Counted from the first letter of the stretch, positions 1 through 8,200 are shown. The stretch is 45,461 nt of DNA from Bacteroidota bacterium (GCA_005798905.1 SYIK01000007.1:1-45461), one strand, 5' to 3'. The notes: a model not told the origin generated them from the letters alone. Numbers and translations are program-made.

Positions 1-424
1 GTTTACTGCAACAGGAACATTGCTAATGGTATTATCTCCATTCCCTAATTGTCCACTAGAATTATTCCCCCAAGTATAAACCGTACCATCAGATGCTAAT
101 GCGATTGAATGGTATTGTCCAGCACCAATTTGTGTAATTGTTTTTCCACTTAATACTCCACTTGTGTTTACTGCAACAGGAACATTGCTTTGGATATTAT
201 TTCCATTCCCTAACTGTCCATAGTCATTATTCCCCCAAGTATAAACCGTTCCATCAGATGCTAATGCGATTGAATGTCTTTCTCCAGCACCAACTTGTGT
301 AATTGTCTTTCCACTTAATACTCCACTTGTATTTACTGCAACAGGAACATTGCTATTGGCATAATTATTATTTCCATTCCCTAACTGTCCAACATCATTG
401 AAACCCCAAGTATAAACCGTTCCA
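1..424. repeat. 165-bp tandem repeats inside the RCC1 gene
   Basis: Units begin at 1, 166 and 331 with the same words (tttactgcaacaggaacatt). The period is exactly 165 bp, or 55 codons. Units 1 and 2 are nearly identical at DNA level; unit 3 has a small in-frame length change near 356-370 and then diverges from about 425. The array probably continues to the left of the window. Confidence 0.85.
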
Positions 425-540
425 TATGCTTTTGCTATTATTGTATGGTTACTCATACTCCCCGTGCCTATGTGCTGAGAGAATGAAATATTTGTAAAGA
501 AAATAAATAAAAAAAGAAGATTTTTTTTTCTCATACCCAT
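1..540 (-). CDS. RCC1-repeat secreted protein (3' end outside window)
   Basis: The reading frame opens at ATG 540-538 (a second in-frame ATG is at 534-532) and runs off the left edge, so only the first 180 residues are present. A hydrophobic stretch ending in NISFSQ looks like a Sec signal peptide. It is followed by repeats of about 55 residues containing GTVYTWG, GQLGNG and HSIALASDG, the signature of RCC1/alpha-tubulin-suppressor beta-propellers. In Bacteroidota such proteins are usually exported and often carry a C-terminal type IX sorting domain; that end is not visible here. I see no catalytic residues and no partner gene. The family is clear; the role (surface binding or adhesion) is unknown. 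Confidence 0.8.
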   Translation of the reverse strand, partial: MGMRKKNLLFLFIFFTNISFSQHIGTGSMSNHTIIAKAYGTVYTWGFNDVGQLGNGNNNYANSNVPVAVNTSGVLSGKTITQVGAGERHSIALASDGTVYTWGNNDYGQLGNGNNIQSNVPVAVNTSGVLSGKTITQIGAGQYHSIALASDGTVYTWGNNSSGQLGNGDNTISNVPVAVN

Positions 541-664
541 TGTTTTTAGTTTAAAAAAAATGAAATATACTACAATTTAGAAAAGCAAAAATATAATACT
601 TATCTATTACAATTAGTAGAGATAATTAAAATAAATTATTCATCAATTGGTGGCTTCGCCGTTC

Positions 665-1156
665 TCAACTTCTCATATTAATATATTGAAGCGGAACTCC
701 AATATCTGTATTTCTACAAAGTTGAATAACTTCCTGAAGGTCGTCAATTTTTTTCGCCGTAACCCGAACTAAATCATCATTGATGGATCCTTGCACTTTC
801 AGCCCCGAATCTTTTATAAGTTTTACAATTTTTTTTGCATCTTCCTGCTGCAAACCATTTTTTACAGCTACTTCTTTTTTCCAAGTTTTGCCACTTTGAA
901 ATGCCTCTTTTCCAAAATCAAAAGCGGTGGGTTCAATTCCTTGTTTGTGTGCACGGCTTACTAACACATCACAAAGTTGGCGCATTTTCATATCGTCTTC
1001 GGTTTCAATATTTATTTTAAAATCTTTTTTATTGAGTTCAATTAAAAGATGCGTTCCTTTAAAATCGAAACGATTGGAAATTTCTTTTGTAGTAACATTT
1101 ACGGCATTGTCCAATGCTTGTGCGTCCACTTTACTTACAATATCAAATGATGGCAT
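665..1156 (-). CDS. yajQ: YajQ family nucleotide/cyclic di-GMP-binding protein
   Basis: The 163-residue protein has the usual YajQ (UPF0234) length. It shows the family start MPSFDIVSKVD, the RFDFKGT element near residue 30 and the VQGSINDDLVRVTAKKIDDLQ block near residues 120-140. YajQ proteins fold as two ferredoxin-like domains and bind RNA or nucleotides; in Xanthomonas and Pseudomonas a member acts as a cyclic di-GMP effector. Whether this one binds cyclic di-GMP is inference. The start is ATG 1156-1154, with a TATATTTG -7 element 23 nt upstream. It stands alone, divergent from the threonine aldolase gene. Confidence 0.9.
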   Translation of the reverse strand: MPSFDIVSKVDAQALDNAVNVTTKEISNRFDFKGTHLLIELNKKDFKINIETEDDMKMRQLCDVLVSRAHKQGIEPTAFDFGKEAFQSGKTWKKEVAVKNGLQQEDAKKIVKLIKDSGLKVQGSINDDLVRVTAKKIDDLQEVIQLCRNTDIGVPLQYINMRS

Positions 1157-1178
1157 GAGGTTTATTTTTAGTTCAACT

Positions 1179-1186
1179 CAAATATA
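1179..1186 (-). promoter_or_regulatory. yajQ -7 promoter element
   Basis: CAAATATA on the plus strand reads TATATTTG toward yajQ and matches the Bacteroidota -7 consensus TAnnTTTG. No clear TTTG -33 box is seen at 19-20 nt. Confidence 0.5.
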
Positions 1187-1260
1187 GTCGTTTATAAAAA
1201 AGAAGTACACGAATTGTATCCCCAATTTTTACTGCGAAGTGATTATATTGCAATAAAAAA

Positions 1261-2277
1261 ATGGTGATTGATTTTCGTTCCGATACGGTTACAAAACCAA
1301 CAAAAGGCATGTTACAAGCCATGCAAACTGCACAAGTGGGTGATGATGTTTTTGGAGAAGATCCTTCAATAAATGAATTAGAAAAACGAATTGCTGAAAT
1401 GTTTGGGATGGAAGCTGCGCTATTTTGTGCTTCGGGAACAATGACCAATCAAATTGCAATTAAATGCCATACCCAACCTGGCGATGAAATTATTTGCGAT
1501 GAAAGTGCACATGTTTACCAATACGAAGGCGGAGGAATTTCTTTCAACTCTAATGCATCTGTAAAATTATTAGTTGGCGATAAAGGAAGAATAAATTCGT
1601 TGCAAGTAGAAGCAGCCATCAATCCCGATGATGTACACAAAGCACACACCAGTTTGGTTTGTTTGGAAAATACAAGCAACCGCGGTGGCGGAAGTTGCTA
1701 CGATTTTGAAGAAATAAAAAAGATTGGAAATGTTTGCAAAACACATAACTTAAAATTTCATTTGGATGGCGCAAGAATATTTAATGCAATTGTCGCAAAA
1801 AATGAATCGCCAAAACAATACGGAGAAACTTTCGACAGCATTTCCGTTTGTTTAAGCAAAAGTTTGGGTTGCCCTGTAGGAAGTTTGCTGTTGGGAAAAA
1901 ATGATTTCATAAAAAAAGCAAGACGAATAAGAAAAATTTTTGGTGGAGGAATGCGCCAAGCTGGCTTTTTAGCAGCTGCGGGAATTTATGCTTTGCAAAA
2001 TAATATCGACAGATTGAAAGAAGACCATTTGCATGCTTCGCAAATTGCAGATGCAATTCAAAAGAAAAATTTTGTAAAATATATTTTGCCGGTCGAAACC
2101 AATATCATCATTTTTGAATTAGACGATAGGTATACTGCAAAAGAATTTGTAGCCAAGTTGAAAGAAAAGAATGTGTTATCCTATGCTATTACAACAAATC
2201 GGGTGCGCTTGGTTGTACATTTGGATATTTCTAAAGAAATGGTTGAAAAAACAATTGACATAATTAATAAATTATAA
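1261..2277 (+). CDS. ltaE: low-specificity L-threonine aldolase
   Basis: This is a PLP enzyme of the beta-eliminating lyase family, 338 residues, that cleaves L-threonine or L-allo-threonine to glycine and acetaldehyde. The N-terminal [11 protein letters not shown] is characteristic. The [10 protein letters not shown] segment follows, and the PLP-binding lysine is K200 in the context [24 protein letters not shown] supplies the Asp and Arg expected near the cofactor ring. Length is normal. Only 11 bp separate its stop from pgi, so the two are probably co-transcribed. The start ATG directly follows an A-rich leader without a Shine-Dalgarno sequence, as is normal for this phylum. Confidence 0.93.
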   Translation: MVIDFRSDTVTKPTKGMLQAMQTAQVGDDVFGEDPSINELEKRIAEMFGMEAALFCASGTMTNQIAIKCHTQPGDEIICDESAHVYQYEGGGISFNSNASVKLLVGDKGRINSLQVEAAINPDDVHKAHTSLVCLENTSNRGGGSCYDFEEIKKIGNVCKTHNLKFHLDGARIFNAIVAKNESPKQYGETFDSISVCLSKSLGCPVGSLLLGKNDFIKKARRIRKIFGGGMRQAGFLAAAGIYALQNNIDRLKEDHLHASQIADAIQKKNFVKYILPVETNIIIFELDDRYTAKEFVAKLKEKNVLSYAITTNRVRLVVHLDISKEMVEKTIDIINKL

Positions 2278-2288
2278 CTTTTATAAAA

Positions 2289-3944
2289 ATGCTACCGAAA
2301 ATAAATCCAACTACTACAAACGCATGGCAACTTCTTCAGCTCCACTATGAAGAAATGAAACAAGTGAAACTGCGCGATTTATTTCAAACAGACTCCAATC
2401 GTTTTTCTACTTTTTCGCATTGCACAAAAAATATCGTTGTTGATTTTTCTAAAAATATTATAACCGAAAAAACATTGCAATTGTTACTTCAATTAGCCGA
2501 AGAGTGCGAAGTAAAAACTGCAATAAATGCAATGTTCTGCGGAGAAAAAATAAATGAAACTGAAAACCGATCCGTATTGCATACAGCTTTAAGAAATTTT
2601 TCGGAAACACCGGTTTACTATGAAGGGAAAAATATAATGTCCGAAGTAAAGTCGGTTTTGCATCAAATGAAATCGTTTTGTTCGCAAGTTCATCTTGGAG
2701 AATGGAAAGGATTTTCCGGTAAAAAAATAGATACAATTGTAAATATTGGCATTGGGGGAAGTGATTTAGGTCCATTGATGGTTACAGAAGCGCTTAAACC
2801 CTATTGGATAAATAATATTCAAACTTTTTTTGTTTCTAATATCGACGGAAGCCATCTTAGCAATGTATTAAAAAATTGCGACAAGGAAACTACTTTATTT
2901 GTTATTGCTTCTAAAACATTTACTACGCAAGAAACAATGACCAATGCTCATTCTGCAAGAAATTGGTTTTTGGAAAAAGTAAAAGATGAAAAACAAATTG
3001 CAAAACATTTTGTCGCTATAAGTACAAACGAAACTGAAGTTTTACAATTTGGAATTGCAAAAGAAAATATGTTTCAATTTTGGGATTGGGTTGGAGGACG
3101 TTATTCTTTATGGAGTTCCATAGGACTTTCTATTGCATTAACAATTGGTTTCGAAAATTTCGAAGAATTGTTAAAAGGTGCACACGAGATTGATACAAAT
3201 TTTCAATCCTCGGATTTTGAAAAAAATATTCCAGTATTAATGGCTTTGATTGGAATTTGGTATCGAAATTTTTTTCAATCAGAAACAGAAGCAATACTTC
3301 CATATGAGCAAAATCTCCATCGTTTTGCTGCCTATTTTCAACAAGGGAATATGGAAAGTAATGGAAAATCAACCGATCGAAATGGTGCACCGGTCAACTA
3401 TGCAACTGGTCCAATAATTTGGGGAGAGCCCGGAACAAATGGTCAACATGCTTTTTTTCAACACCTGCACCAAGGAAGCAGTTTGATTCCTTGCGATTTT
3501 ATTGCTGCAGCTCAAAGCAATAATCCAATTCGCAATCATCATCAAATACTATTGAGTAATTTTTTTGCACAAACCGAAGCATTGATGAATGGAAAAACAA
3601 ATAAAGAAGTAAAACAAGAATTAATTGAAACTGGCTTTTCAAATGAAGAAATTTCAAAATTATTGCCGTATAAAATTTTTGAAGGTAATCGCCCAACCAA
3701 TTCAATTTTAGTTAAAAAAATGACCCCTTTTAATTTAGGTCAATTGCTTGCACTTTATGAACATAAGATTTTTGTTCAAGGAATTATTTGGAACATTTAC
3801 AGTTTCGATCAATGGGGCGTAGAACTTGGAAAAAAATTAGCGAGTAAAATTTTACCAGAATTAGAAAATGAAACCAAAATAAATTCCCACGACTCATCCA
3901 CAAACGGACTGATTAATTGCTATAAAAAAATGAGAACAGAATAA
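2289..3944 (+). CDS. pgi: glucose-6-phosphate isomerase
   Basis: It interconverts glucose-6-phosphate and fructose-6-phosphate in the cytoplasm, for glycolysis and gluconeogenesis. The 551-residue length fits the long E. coli-type isomerases. Visible signatures are the sugar-phosphate loop [11 protein letters not shown], the first PROSITE-type signature [14 protein letters not shown], the catalytic-glutamate region MESNGKS, and the C-terminal signature [14 protein letters not shown] containing the catalytic lysine. It lies 11 bp after ltaE and is followed within 3 nt by a symmetrical hairpin that may end transcription from both sides. Confidence 0.97.
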   Translation: MLPKINPTTTNAWQLLQLHYEEMKQVKLRDLFQTDSNRFSTFSHCTKNIVVDFSKNIITEKTLQLLLQLAEECEVKTAINAMFCGEKINETENRSVLHTALRNFSETPVYYEGKNIMSEVKSVLHQMKSFCSQVHLGEWKGFSGKKIDTIVNIGIGGSDLGPLMVTEALKPYWINNIQTFFVSNIDGSHLSNVLKNCDKETTLFVIASKTFTTQETMTNAHSARNWFLEKVKDEKQIAKHFVAISTNETEVLQFGIAKENMFQFWDWVGGRYSLWSSIGLSIALTIGFENFEELLKGAHEIDTNFQSSDFEKNIPVLMALIGIWYRNFFQSETEAILPYEQNLHRFAAYFQQGNMESNGKSTDRNGAPVNYATGPIIWGEPGTNGQHAFFQHLHQGSSLIPCDFIAAAQSNNPIRNHHQILLSNFFAQTEALMNGKTNKEVKQELIETGFSNEEISKLLPYKIFEGNRPTNSILVKKMTPFNLGQLLALYEHKIFVQGIIWNIYSFDQWGVELGKKLASKILPELENETKINSHDSSTNGLINCYKKMRTE

Positions 3945-3946
3945 AA

Positions 3947-3971
3947 AAAGCTACCAAAATTTGATAGCTTT
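3947..3971. terminator. bidirectional intrinsic terminator between pgi and the DUF3276 gene
   Basis: AAAGCTA (3947-3953) pairs with TAGCTTT (3965-3971), flanked by A-runs on the left and T/A-runs on the right. An inner CAAA/TTTG can add to the stem. It sits between the convergent stops of pgi and the PUR-type gene and could serve both. Confidence 0.75.
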
Positions 3972-3993
3972 AAAAAAATCGTTCTATAAAATT

Positions 3994-4446
3994 TTACCAC
4001 TTATCTACAGCTTCATGTTCCGAAGCTCCCGTAACTGTGGATTCCGAACTAATTACTGTTGATGGCATTTCTACTATTGAATCAGATGCAATTTCAATAG
4101 TAGTTTCAGGAATTGCAATAGTACTCGTTGCAACTCCAAGATTTTCATTTGTATCATTTTCGTGATTAAATGCATCGAAATCAAAATCGGGCATTAATTC
4201 GGTCTTAACATAATCAGCAGCTTCTCCCAATGCTTTTATGAATTTATTAAAATCTTCCTTGTAAAGAAATATTTTATGACGCTCATATCCATTATCATCA
4301 AAACGTTTACGGCTTTCTGTAATGGTGAGGTAAAAATCATTTCCACGAGTTGATCGAACATCAAAAAAATAAGTTCTTCTTTTACCGGCACGTACGCGGT
4401 TGCTATAAATGTTTTCGTTTTTATTTTCGCTGTTTTCGTATTCCAC
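3994..4446 (-). CDS. DUF3276 / PUR-alpha-like nucleic-acid-binding protein
   Basis: The core IYSNRVRAGKRRTYFFDV, TRGNDFYLTITESRKRF and HKIFLYKEDFNKFIKAL is the DUF3276 family, which is widespread in Bacteroidota and resembles the PUR repeat of eukaryotic Pur-alpha; a Borrelia homologue binds single-stranded DNA and RNA. The C-terminal 50 residues are low-complexity, acidic and Ser/Thr-rich and look disordered. I chose GTG 4446-4444 because it yields an MEYEN-type N-terminus like homologues; TTG at 4455-4453 would add three residues. It has a textbook promoter (4490-4520). Targets are unknown. Confidence 0.85.
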   Translation of the reverse strand: MEYENSENKNENIYSNRVRAGKRRTYFFDVRSTRGNDFYLTITESRKRFDDNGYERHKIFLYKEDFNKFIKALGEAADYVKTELMPDFDFDAFNHENDTNENLGVATSTIAIPETTIEIASDSIVEMPSTVISSESTVTGASEHEAVDKW

Positions 4447-4489
4447 AATAAACAATTTTACTGATTAAAAAATTTAGTGATCCAACACA

Positions 4490-4520
4490 CAAATATAAAT
4501 ATGTTTCTGAAACGACCAAA
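4490..4520 (-). promoter_or_regulatory. promoter of the DUF3276 gene (TTTG-N19-TATATTTG)
   Basis: On the minus strand TTTG (4520-4517) is followed after exactly 19 nt by TATATTTG (4497-4490). This is a full match to the Bacteroidota primary sigma factor promoter. Transcription should start near 4483, giving a leader of about 36 nt to the GTG start. Confidence 0.75.
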
Positions 4521-4575
4521 TTTATCAAGGTCTCAATTGGGCTTGCTTTTCGATTAGAAATAAACAAGATGTTAT

Positions 4576-6414
4576 TTATTCAAAACTGTCTTCTTTTTCA
4601 TGCTGCCGATAATACAATTCTGTATAATACCCATTATTCTTTAGCAACTGTTCATGTGTTCCTTCTTCAACAATCTCTCCTTCTTCTATTACAATTATTT
4701 TATCAAATTGAAATAAAGAAAAAATACGATGTGTAATGATTATTGCAGTTTTGTTTCGCAGAAATGAATAAAGATTATCAATAATTGTCTTTTCTGTTTT
4801 TATATCCACTGCACTTAAACAGTCGTCAAAAATTATTAGCTGCGGATCTTTTATTAATGCTCGTGCAATCGATAAGCGCTGTTTTTGACCACCACTCAGC
4901 ATGACACCTCTTTCGCCAATAATCGTTTCATATTTCAATGGAAAATCATTTACATCATCGTGAAAACTTGCTTGCTTTGCAGCATTTTCAATTGCTTCAT
5001 TGGTTGATTTTGAAACGCCAAAAGAAATATTGTTTGCAATCGTATCGCTAAATAAAAAAACATCTTGCGGAACATAACTTATTTGCTCTCGTAAATTTTT
5101 CAAATCTAAATTTCTAATATCAATTCCATTCATTTCAATGCTTCCAGTTGAAATATCGTACATTCTTAAAAGCAATTGCGCAATTGTGGATTTACCACTT
5201 CCTGTTCGTCCAACGATGGCAACTTTATCTCCATTGTTAATCGTTAAATTGAAATTTTTTATTGCTTGAATTCCTGTTTGCGGATATACAAAATCTACAT
5301 TTCGAAATTGAATTTTTCCATTCAATAAAACACTTACAGCATTTTCAGCATTTTTTATTTTGGGTGAAATTTGTAAAAATTCATCTACCCTTCTTTGAGA
5401 TGCTGCTGCTCGTTGAATGATGCTCGCCGTCCATCCAATGGCAATTACAGGGAAAGTGAGCATGTTGATATAAATAACAAACTCAACAATTGTTTCCAAT
5501 CCAATTCTTCCAGGATTATTAATATAATAAAGTCCGCCAATCATTATTGTTAACAGCGTACTTATTCCAATCAAAAATGCAATAGAAGGAAAATAAATGG
5601 CTTCCAGTTTTGAAAGACTGATTGATTGTTTTTTATATTCTTCACTTTTTTTAGTAAAGAGGTTCAGCATTGTTTTTTCCTGTACAAAAGATTTAATAAC
5701 ACGAATGCCTGAATAAGTTTCTTGCGCATTGGAAGTTAATGAGGCTAATAATTGTTGAATGCGTTCACTCTTACGATTGATAATTGTATTGACAAAATAA
5801 ATTGTTATTGCCAAAATAGGAAGTGGCGCCAACACATAAGCTGTAAGTTCAACATCTCTTTTCAACATAAAAAAAACACTTAAAGAAATAAGTGTAATTA
5901 AATTGATTAAATACATAACAGCCGGACCTGTAAACATTCTCACTTTGCCGATGTCTTCTGACATTCTACTCATCAAATCGCCTGTAAAATTGGCTTTAAA
6001 AAAAGAAGAATCCATTTGCTGATAATGATTGAAGACTTCATTTTTTTGATCGTATTCAATATGGCGACTCATAACAATGATTGTTTGTCGCATCAAAAAC
6101 ATAAAAAATCCTCGCAACAAAGCCAATAAGATAATTGTAACTCCACATAAAATGACTACAGAAAATATTTCTGAATTATCTGAGAATTTTGACTCAATAA
6201 AATTGATAATTTTTTGAATTAGCCATGCGTAATTGGGTTTTCGGATTGCTTGCTGATATCCTTCTATCTTTTTTTGAACAAAATCAATAACAAATCCAGT
6301 TAATTGAGGAGCTAAAACGGCAAAATAGTTTGAAATAATAATGAAAATTGCGCCAATTCCTAATCGAATGCGGTACTTCCAAAAATATTTATTAAGAGCT
6401 TGTAAACTTTTCAT
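4576..6414 (-). CDS. ABC transporter, fused membrane and ATPase domains (MsbA/MdlA type)
   Basis: This is a 612-residue half-transporter. Residues 1-330 form the type I exporter membrane domain with about six hydrophobic spans. Residues 360-612 are the ATPase, with Walker A GRTGSGKST, the signature LSGGQKQRLSIARAL, Walker B LIIFDD and the switch histidine in ITHRI. The residue after the Walker B aspartate (D530) is D531, where the catalytic glutamate is normally found. FDDCLSAVDIKTE resembles MdlA/YheI-type subunits that form the degenerate site of heterodimeric exporters. No partner gene is adjacent. The substrate (lipid or drug) cannot be told from sequence. Starts at ATG 6414-6412. Confidence 0.88.
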   Translation of the reverse strand: MKSLQALNKYFWKYRIRLGIGAIFIIISNYFAVLAPQLTGFVIDFVQKKIEGYQQAIRKPNYAWLIQKIINFIESKFSDNSEIFSVVILCGVTIILLALLRGFFMFLMRQTIIVMSRHIEYDQKNEVFNHYQQMDSSFFKANFTGDLMSRMSEDIGKVRMFTGPAVMYLINLITLISLSVFFMLKRDVELTAYVLAPLPILAITIYFVNTIINRKSERIQQLLASLTSNAQETYSGIRVIKSFVQEKTMLNLFTKKSEEYKKQSISLSKLEAIYFPSIAFLIGISTLLTIMIGGLYYINNPGRIGLETIVEFVIYINMLTFPVIAIGWTASIIQRAAASQRRVDEFLQISPKIKNAENAVSVLLNGKIQFRNVDFVYPQTGIQAIKNFNLTINNGDKVAIVGRTGSGKSTIAQLLLRMYDISTGSIEMNGIDIRNLDLKNLREQISYVPQDVFLFSDTIANNISFGVSKSTNEAIENAAKQASFHDDVNDFPLKYETIIGERGVMLSGGQKQRLSIARALIKDPQLIIFDDCLSAVDIKTEKTIIDNLYSFLRNKTAIIITHRIFSLFQFDKIIVIEEGEIVEEGTHEQLLKNNGYYTELYYRQHEKEDSFE

Positions 6415-6420
6415 TAATTA

Positions 6421-6428
6421 CAAATGTA
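6421..6428 (-). promoter_or_regulatory. -7 element immediately upstream of the ABC transporter
   Basis: TACATTTG on the minus strand fits TAnnTTTG and ends only 6 nt before the ATG. If used, the mRNA would be nearly leaderless. No TTTG box lies at the standard distance. Confidence 0.35.
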
Positions 6429-6527
6429 GAATGAAACAAGTAGAGTTGATTTATCAAACTAAATCTCAAGAAACAAAAAATAATTTTTGAACAATAAAAT
6501 AAAATATGATTTAAAATCATGAATATT

Positions 6528-6559
6528 TTTGGAAGCAAAGCGTTGTAAACTTACTTTTG
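6528..6559 (+). promoter_or_regulatory. tRNA-Ser promoter (TTTG-N20-TACTTTTG)
   Basis: TTTG at 6528-6531 and TACTTTTG at 6552-6559 are separated by 20 nt. The -7 box ends 4 nt before the mature tRNA 5' end, so transcription would begin almost at the tRNA. Confidence 0.75.
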
Positions 6560-6563
6560 CGCC

Positions 6564-6651
6564 GGAGAGTTGGCAGAGTGGTCGATTGCGGCAGTCTTGA
6601 AAACTGTTGACTGTAACAGGTCCTGGGGTTCGAATCCCTAACTCTCCGCCA
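6564..6651 (+). tRNA. tRNA-Ser (anticodon UGA)
   Basis: The acceptor stem GGAGAGT pairs fully with ACTCTCC (6641-6647). The discriminator is G6648 and CCA is encoded at 6649-6651. The anticodon loop CTTGAAA presents TGA. A long variable arm is present, as required for serine tRNA, and the T-loop is TTCGAAT. It has its own promoter and terminator. Confidence 0.97.
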
Positions 6652-6662
6652 AGTAATTATTC

Positions 6663-6698
6663 AAAAGTGTGTAATTCGACAATTAGCACACTTTTTTT
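6663..6698 (+). terminator. intrinsic terminator after tRNA-Ser
   Basis: AAAAGTGTG (6663-6671) pairs with CACACTTTT. An inner TAATT/AATTA stem closes a CGAC loop with one bulged G. The T-run continues to 6698. This separates tRNA-Ser from tRNA-Pro transcription. Confidence 0.85.
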
Positions 6699-6739
6699 GT
6701 GACAAAAATTTTAAAATTTCACAGATTTTACTTTTTTTT

Positions 6740-6813
6740 CGGGACGTAGCGCAGCCCGGTAGCGCACTTGGATGGGGTGCAAGGGGTCGCTAGTTCGAAT
6801 CTAGTCGTCCCGA
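6740..6813 (+). tRNA. tRNA-Pro (anticodon GGG)
   Basis: CGGGACG pairs with CGTCCCG (6806-6812), with discriminator A6813 and no encoded CCA. The D-arm GCGC/GCGC and the T-loop TTCGAAT are intact. The anticodon loop ATGGGGT (6772-6778) shows GGG. The last anticodon-stem pair (6771/6779) is G against G, where tRNA-Pro genes usually have C against G. The 3' end forms one copy of a 14-bp direct repeat that recurs at 8184-8197. Confidence 0.95.
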
Positions 6814-6821
6814 CTTTGATA
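6808..6821 (+). repeat. attL-like direct repeat at the tRNA-Pro 3' end
   Basis: TCCCGACTTTGATA; the first six bases are the end of the tRNA gene. It is identical to 8184-8197. Confidence 0.7.
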
Positions 6822-6828
6822 AAAAAAA

Positions 6829-6843
6829 TAATAATTCAAACAA
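6829..6843 (+). repeat. left copy of a 15-bp direct repeat flanking fic
   Basis: TAATAATTCAAACAA here recurs at 8033-8047, overlapping the fic stop codon. After both copies the word TCAGTTT follows, at 6855 and 8049, with a gap of about 10 nt between copies. The two flanks of the fic gene may therefore be homologous. The repeat is AT-rich, so chance is not excluded. Confidence 0.5.
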
Positions 6844-6879
6844 ATCTGAAAGGGTCAGTTTCGGTTTTATTTTTTAGGA

Positions 6880-6953
6880 ATGAGCCAAATAAAATTAATA
6901 TTTGGCTCATTTTGTTTGTATATTTGAGCCAATTAATTAACTTATTCGGCTCA
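6880..6953 (+). promoter_or_regulatory. fic promoter with two TGAGCC inverted-repeat operators
   Basis: ATGAGCCAAATA (6880-6891) and TATTTGGCTCAT (6899-6910) form a perfect 12-bp inverted repeat with a 7-nt centre. A second, looser pair uses TGAGCC (6925-6930) and GGCTCA (6948-6953). Between them is a -7 element TATATTTG (6919-6926). The second pair ends 2 nt before the fic ATG. Four half-sites covering promoter and leader suggest a repressor, perhaps the winged helix at the Fic C-terminus. Confidence 0.6.
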
Positions 6954-6955
6954 TT

Positions 6956-8035
6956 ATGTATAATTGGCAACATAAAAATTGGCCTGTTTTTAAATTTGAA
7001 ACTAAATCATTGAATAATGATTTGATGAAATTTATGCTAAAAGCAGGAGAACTCAAAGGCATCATTTCCGCACTCCCACAAGATGTCAGTTCAGAAACAG
7101 TAATACAAATAATAGTTTCGGAAGCAATCAAAACATCTGAAATTGAAGGCGAGATAATAAACAGAATGGAGGTAATGTCTTCAATTAGAAAAAATCTTGG
7201 TTTACATACTACTCATGAACCGAAGGACAAAAATGCAATTGGATTAAGTCAAATGCTTATTGATGTAAGAACCTCTTACAAAGAAAAACTTACGGAAAGT
7301 AAAATTCTAGAATGGCATAAATTACTAATGGGAAATAACAAACGAATAAACGCAGGTAAATGGAGAACACATAAAGAACCAATGCAAGTAATATCAGGAT
7401 CTGCATCAAATCCTACTATTCATTTTGAAGCACCACCATCTAAAAATGTACCCAATGAAATGAAACGCTTTATTGATTGGTATAATAAAAATGAAATTTC
7501 TTCTCCAATTATCAAAGCTGCAGTTGCTCATCTTTATTTTGAATCCATCCATCCCTTTGAAGATGGTAATGGAAGAATTGGAAGAGCCATTGCTGAGAAA
7601 ACAATTTCGCAAGGACTTGATAATCCCGTAATGTTTAGTATCTCAAAAACGATTGAAGAAAGAAAAAAAGAATATTACAATGCATTGCAGCAAGCGCAAC
7701 AAAGATTAGAAATAACAGAATGGATAGAATGGTTTGCAGATGTTATAATTAATGCTCAAGAAAACGCTGAAAAAATGGTTCAGTTTACAGTCAAAAAAGT
7801 TAGATTCTTTAGTGAAAATGATAAAAATTTCAATGAACGCCAAAGAAAAGTTATTAATAGAATGTTTGAAGAAGGAGTTGATGGATTTAAAGGTGGTATG
7901 AATGTAAAAAAATATTTAAGTATTTCAGATACTTCAAAAGCAACTGCAACAAGAGATTTACAACAACTTGTGGAAATGAAAGTGTTTTATGTTTTTGGTG
8001 GAGGTAAATCTACTCGTTACGAAATAATTATTTAA
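6956..8035 (+). CDS. Fic-family AMP transferase, class II, with winged-helix C-terminus
   Basis: Fic enzymes usually transfer AMP from ATP to a hydroxyl side chain of a target protein. This 359-residue protein starts with a DUF4172-type helical domain (MYNWQHKNWPVF). Inside it, T60-S-E-I-E64-G65 is the inhibitory motif (S/T)xxxE(G/N), whose Glu blocks ATP placement. The complete catalytic motif HPFEDGNGRIGR spans 199-210. The last 80 residues look like a winged helix (SISDTSKATATRDLQQLV) with a glycine-rich wing. No separate antitoxin lies next to it, which fits self-inhibition. It sits between tRNA-Pro and direct repeats, suggesting transfer. The target is unknown. Confidence 0.92.
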   Translation: MYNWQHKNWPVFKFETKSLNNDLMKFMLKAGELKGIISALPQDVSSETVIQIIVSEAIKTSEIEGEIINRMEVMSSIRKNLGLHTTHEPKDKNAIGLSQMLIDVRTSYKEKLTESKILEWHKLLMGNNKRINAGKWRTHKEPMQVISGSASNPTIHFEAPPSKNVPNEMKRFIDWYNKNEISSPIIKAAVAHLYFESIHPFEDGNGRIGRAIAEKTISQGLDNPVMFSISKTIEERKKEYYNALQQAQQRLEITEWIEWFADVIINAQENAEKMVQFTVKKVRFFSENDKNFNERQRKVINRMFEEGVDGFKGGMNVKKYLSISDTSKATATRDLQQLVEMKVFYVFGGGKSTRYEIII

Positions 8036-8047
8036 TAATTCAAACAA
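8033..8047 (+). repeat. right copy of the 15-bp direct repeat flanking fic
   Basis: Identical to 6829-6843. It starts with the TAA stop codon of fic and is followed by GTCAGTTT, which resembles 6854-6861. Confidence 0.5.
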
Positions 8048-8183
8048 GTCAGTTTTTAATTCTTTTGTATTGAATATAACAAATTCAACCTCTTAGGTAA
8101 ATAGAATATATTTTTAAATCAGATTTCCATTTTTATAACGGCTAATAAATCCTCAATAATTAAGTTAGAACTGGCAGTAACAT

Positions 8184-8197
8184 TCCCGACTTTGATA
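8184..8197 (+). repeat. attR-like direct repeat downstream of fic
   Basis: Exact copy of 6808-6821, located 1376 bp further on. The match does not extend into the T-arm, so only the acceptor 3' side is duplicated. Confidence 0.7.
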
Positions 8198-8200
8198 GCC

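Larger units (their letters stand above)
6808..8197. mobile_element. putative small integrated cassette at the tRNA-Pro 3' end carrying fic
   Basis: The 14-mer TCCCGACTTTGATA overlaps the tRNA-Pro 3' end at 6808-6821 and recurs at 8184-8197, after the Fic gene. Immediately after the distal copy is an intrinsic terminator (8201-8233) that fits as the original terminator of tRNA-Pro. Repeats of tRNA 3' ends are the usual scar of tyrosine-recombinase integration. No integrase lies inside, so this would be a non-autonomous or decayed element. The repeat and layout are seen; integration is inferred. Confidence 0.5.

Noticed and set aside
6768-7013. Open frame starting in tRNA-Pro and overlapping fic
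   Set aside because: It begins at TTG inside the tRNA anticodon stem, runs through the operator palindromes and overlaps the Fic start in another frame. It has no recognisable domain.
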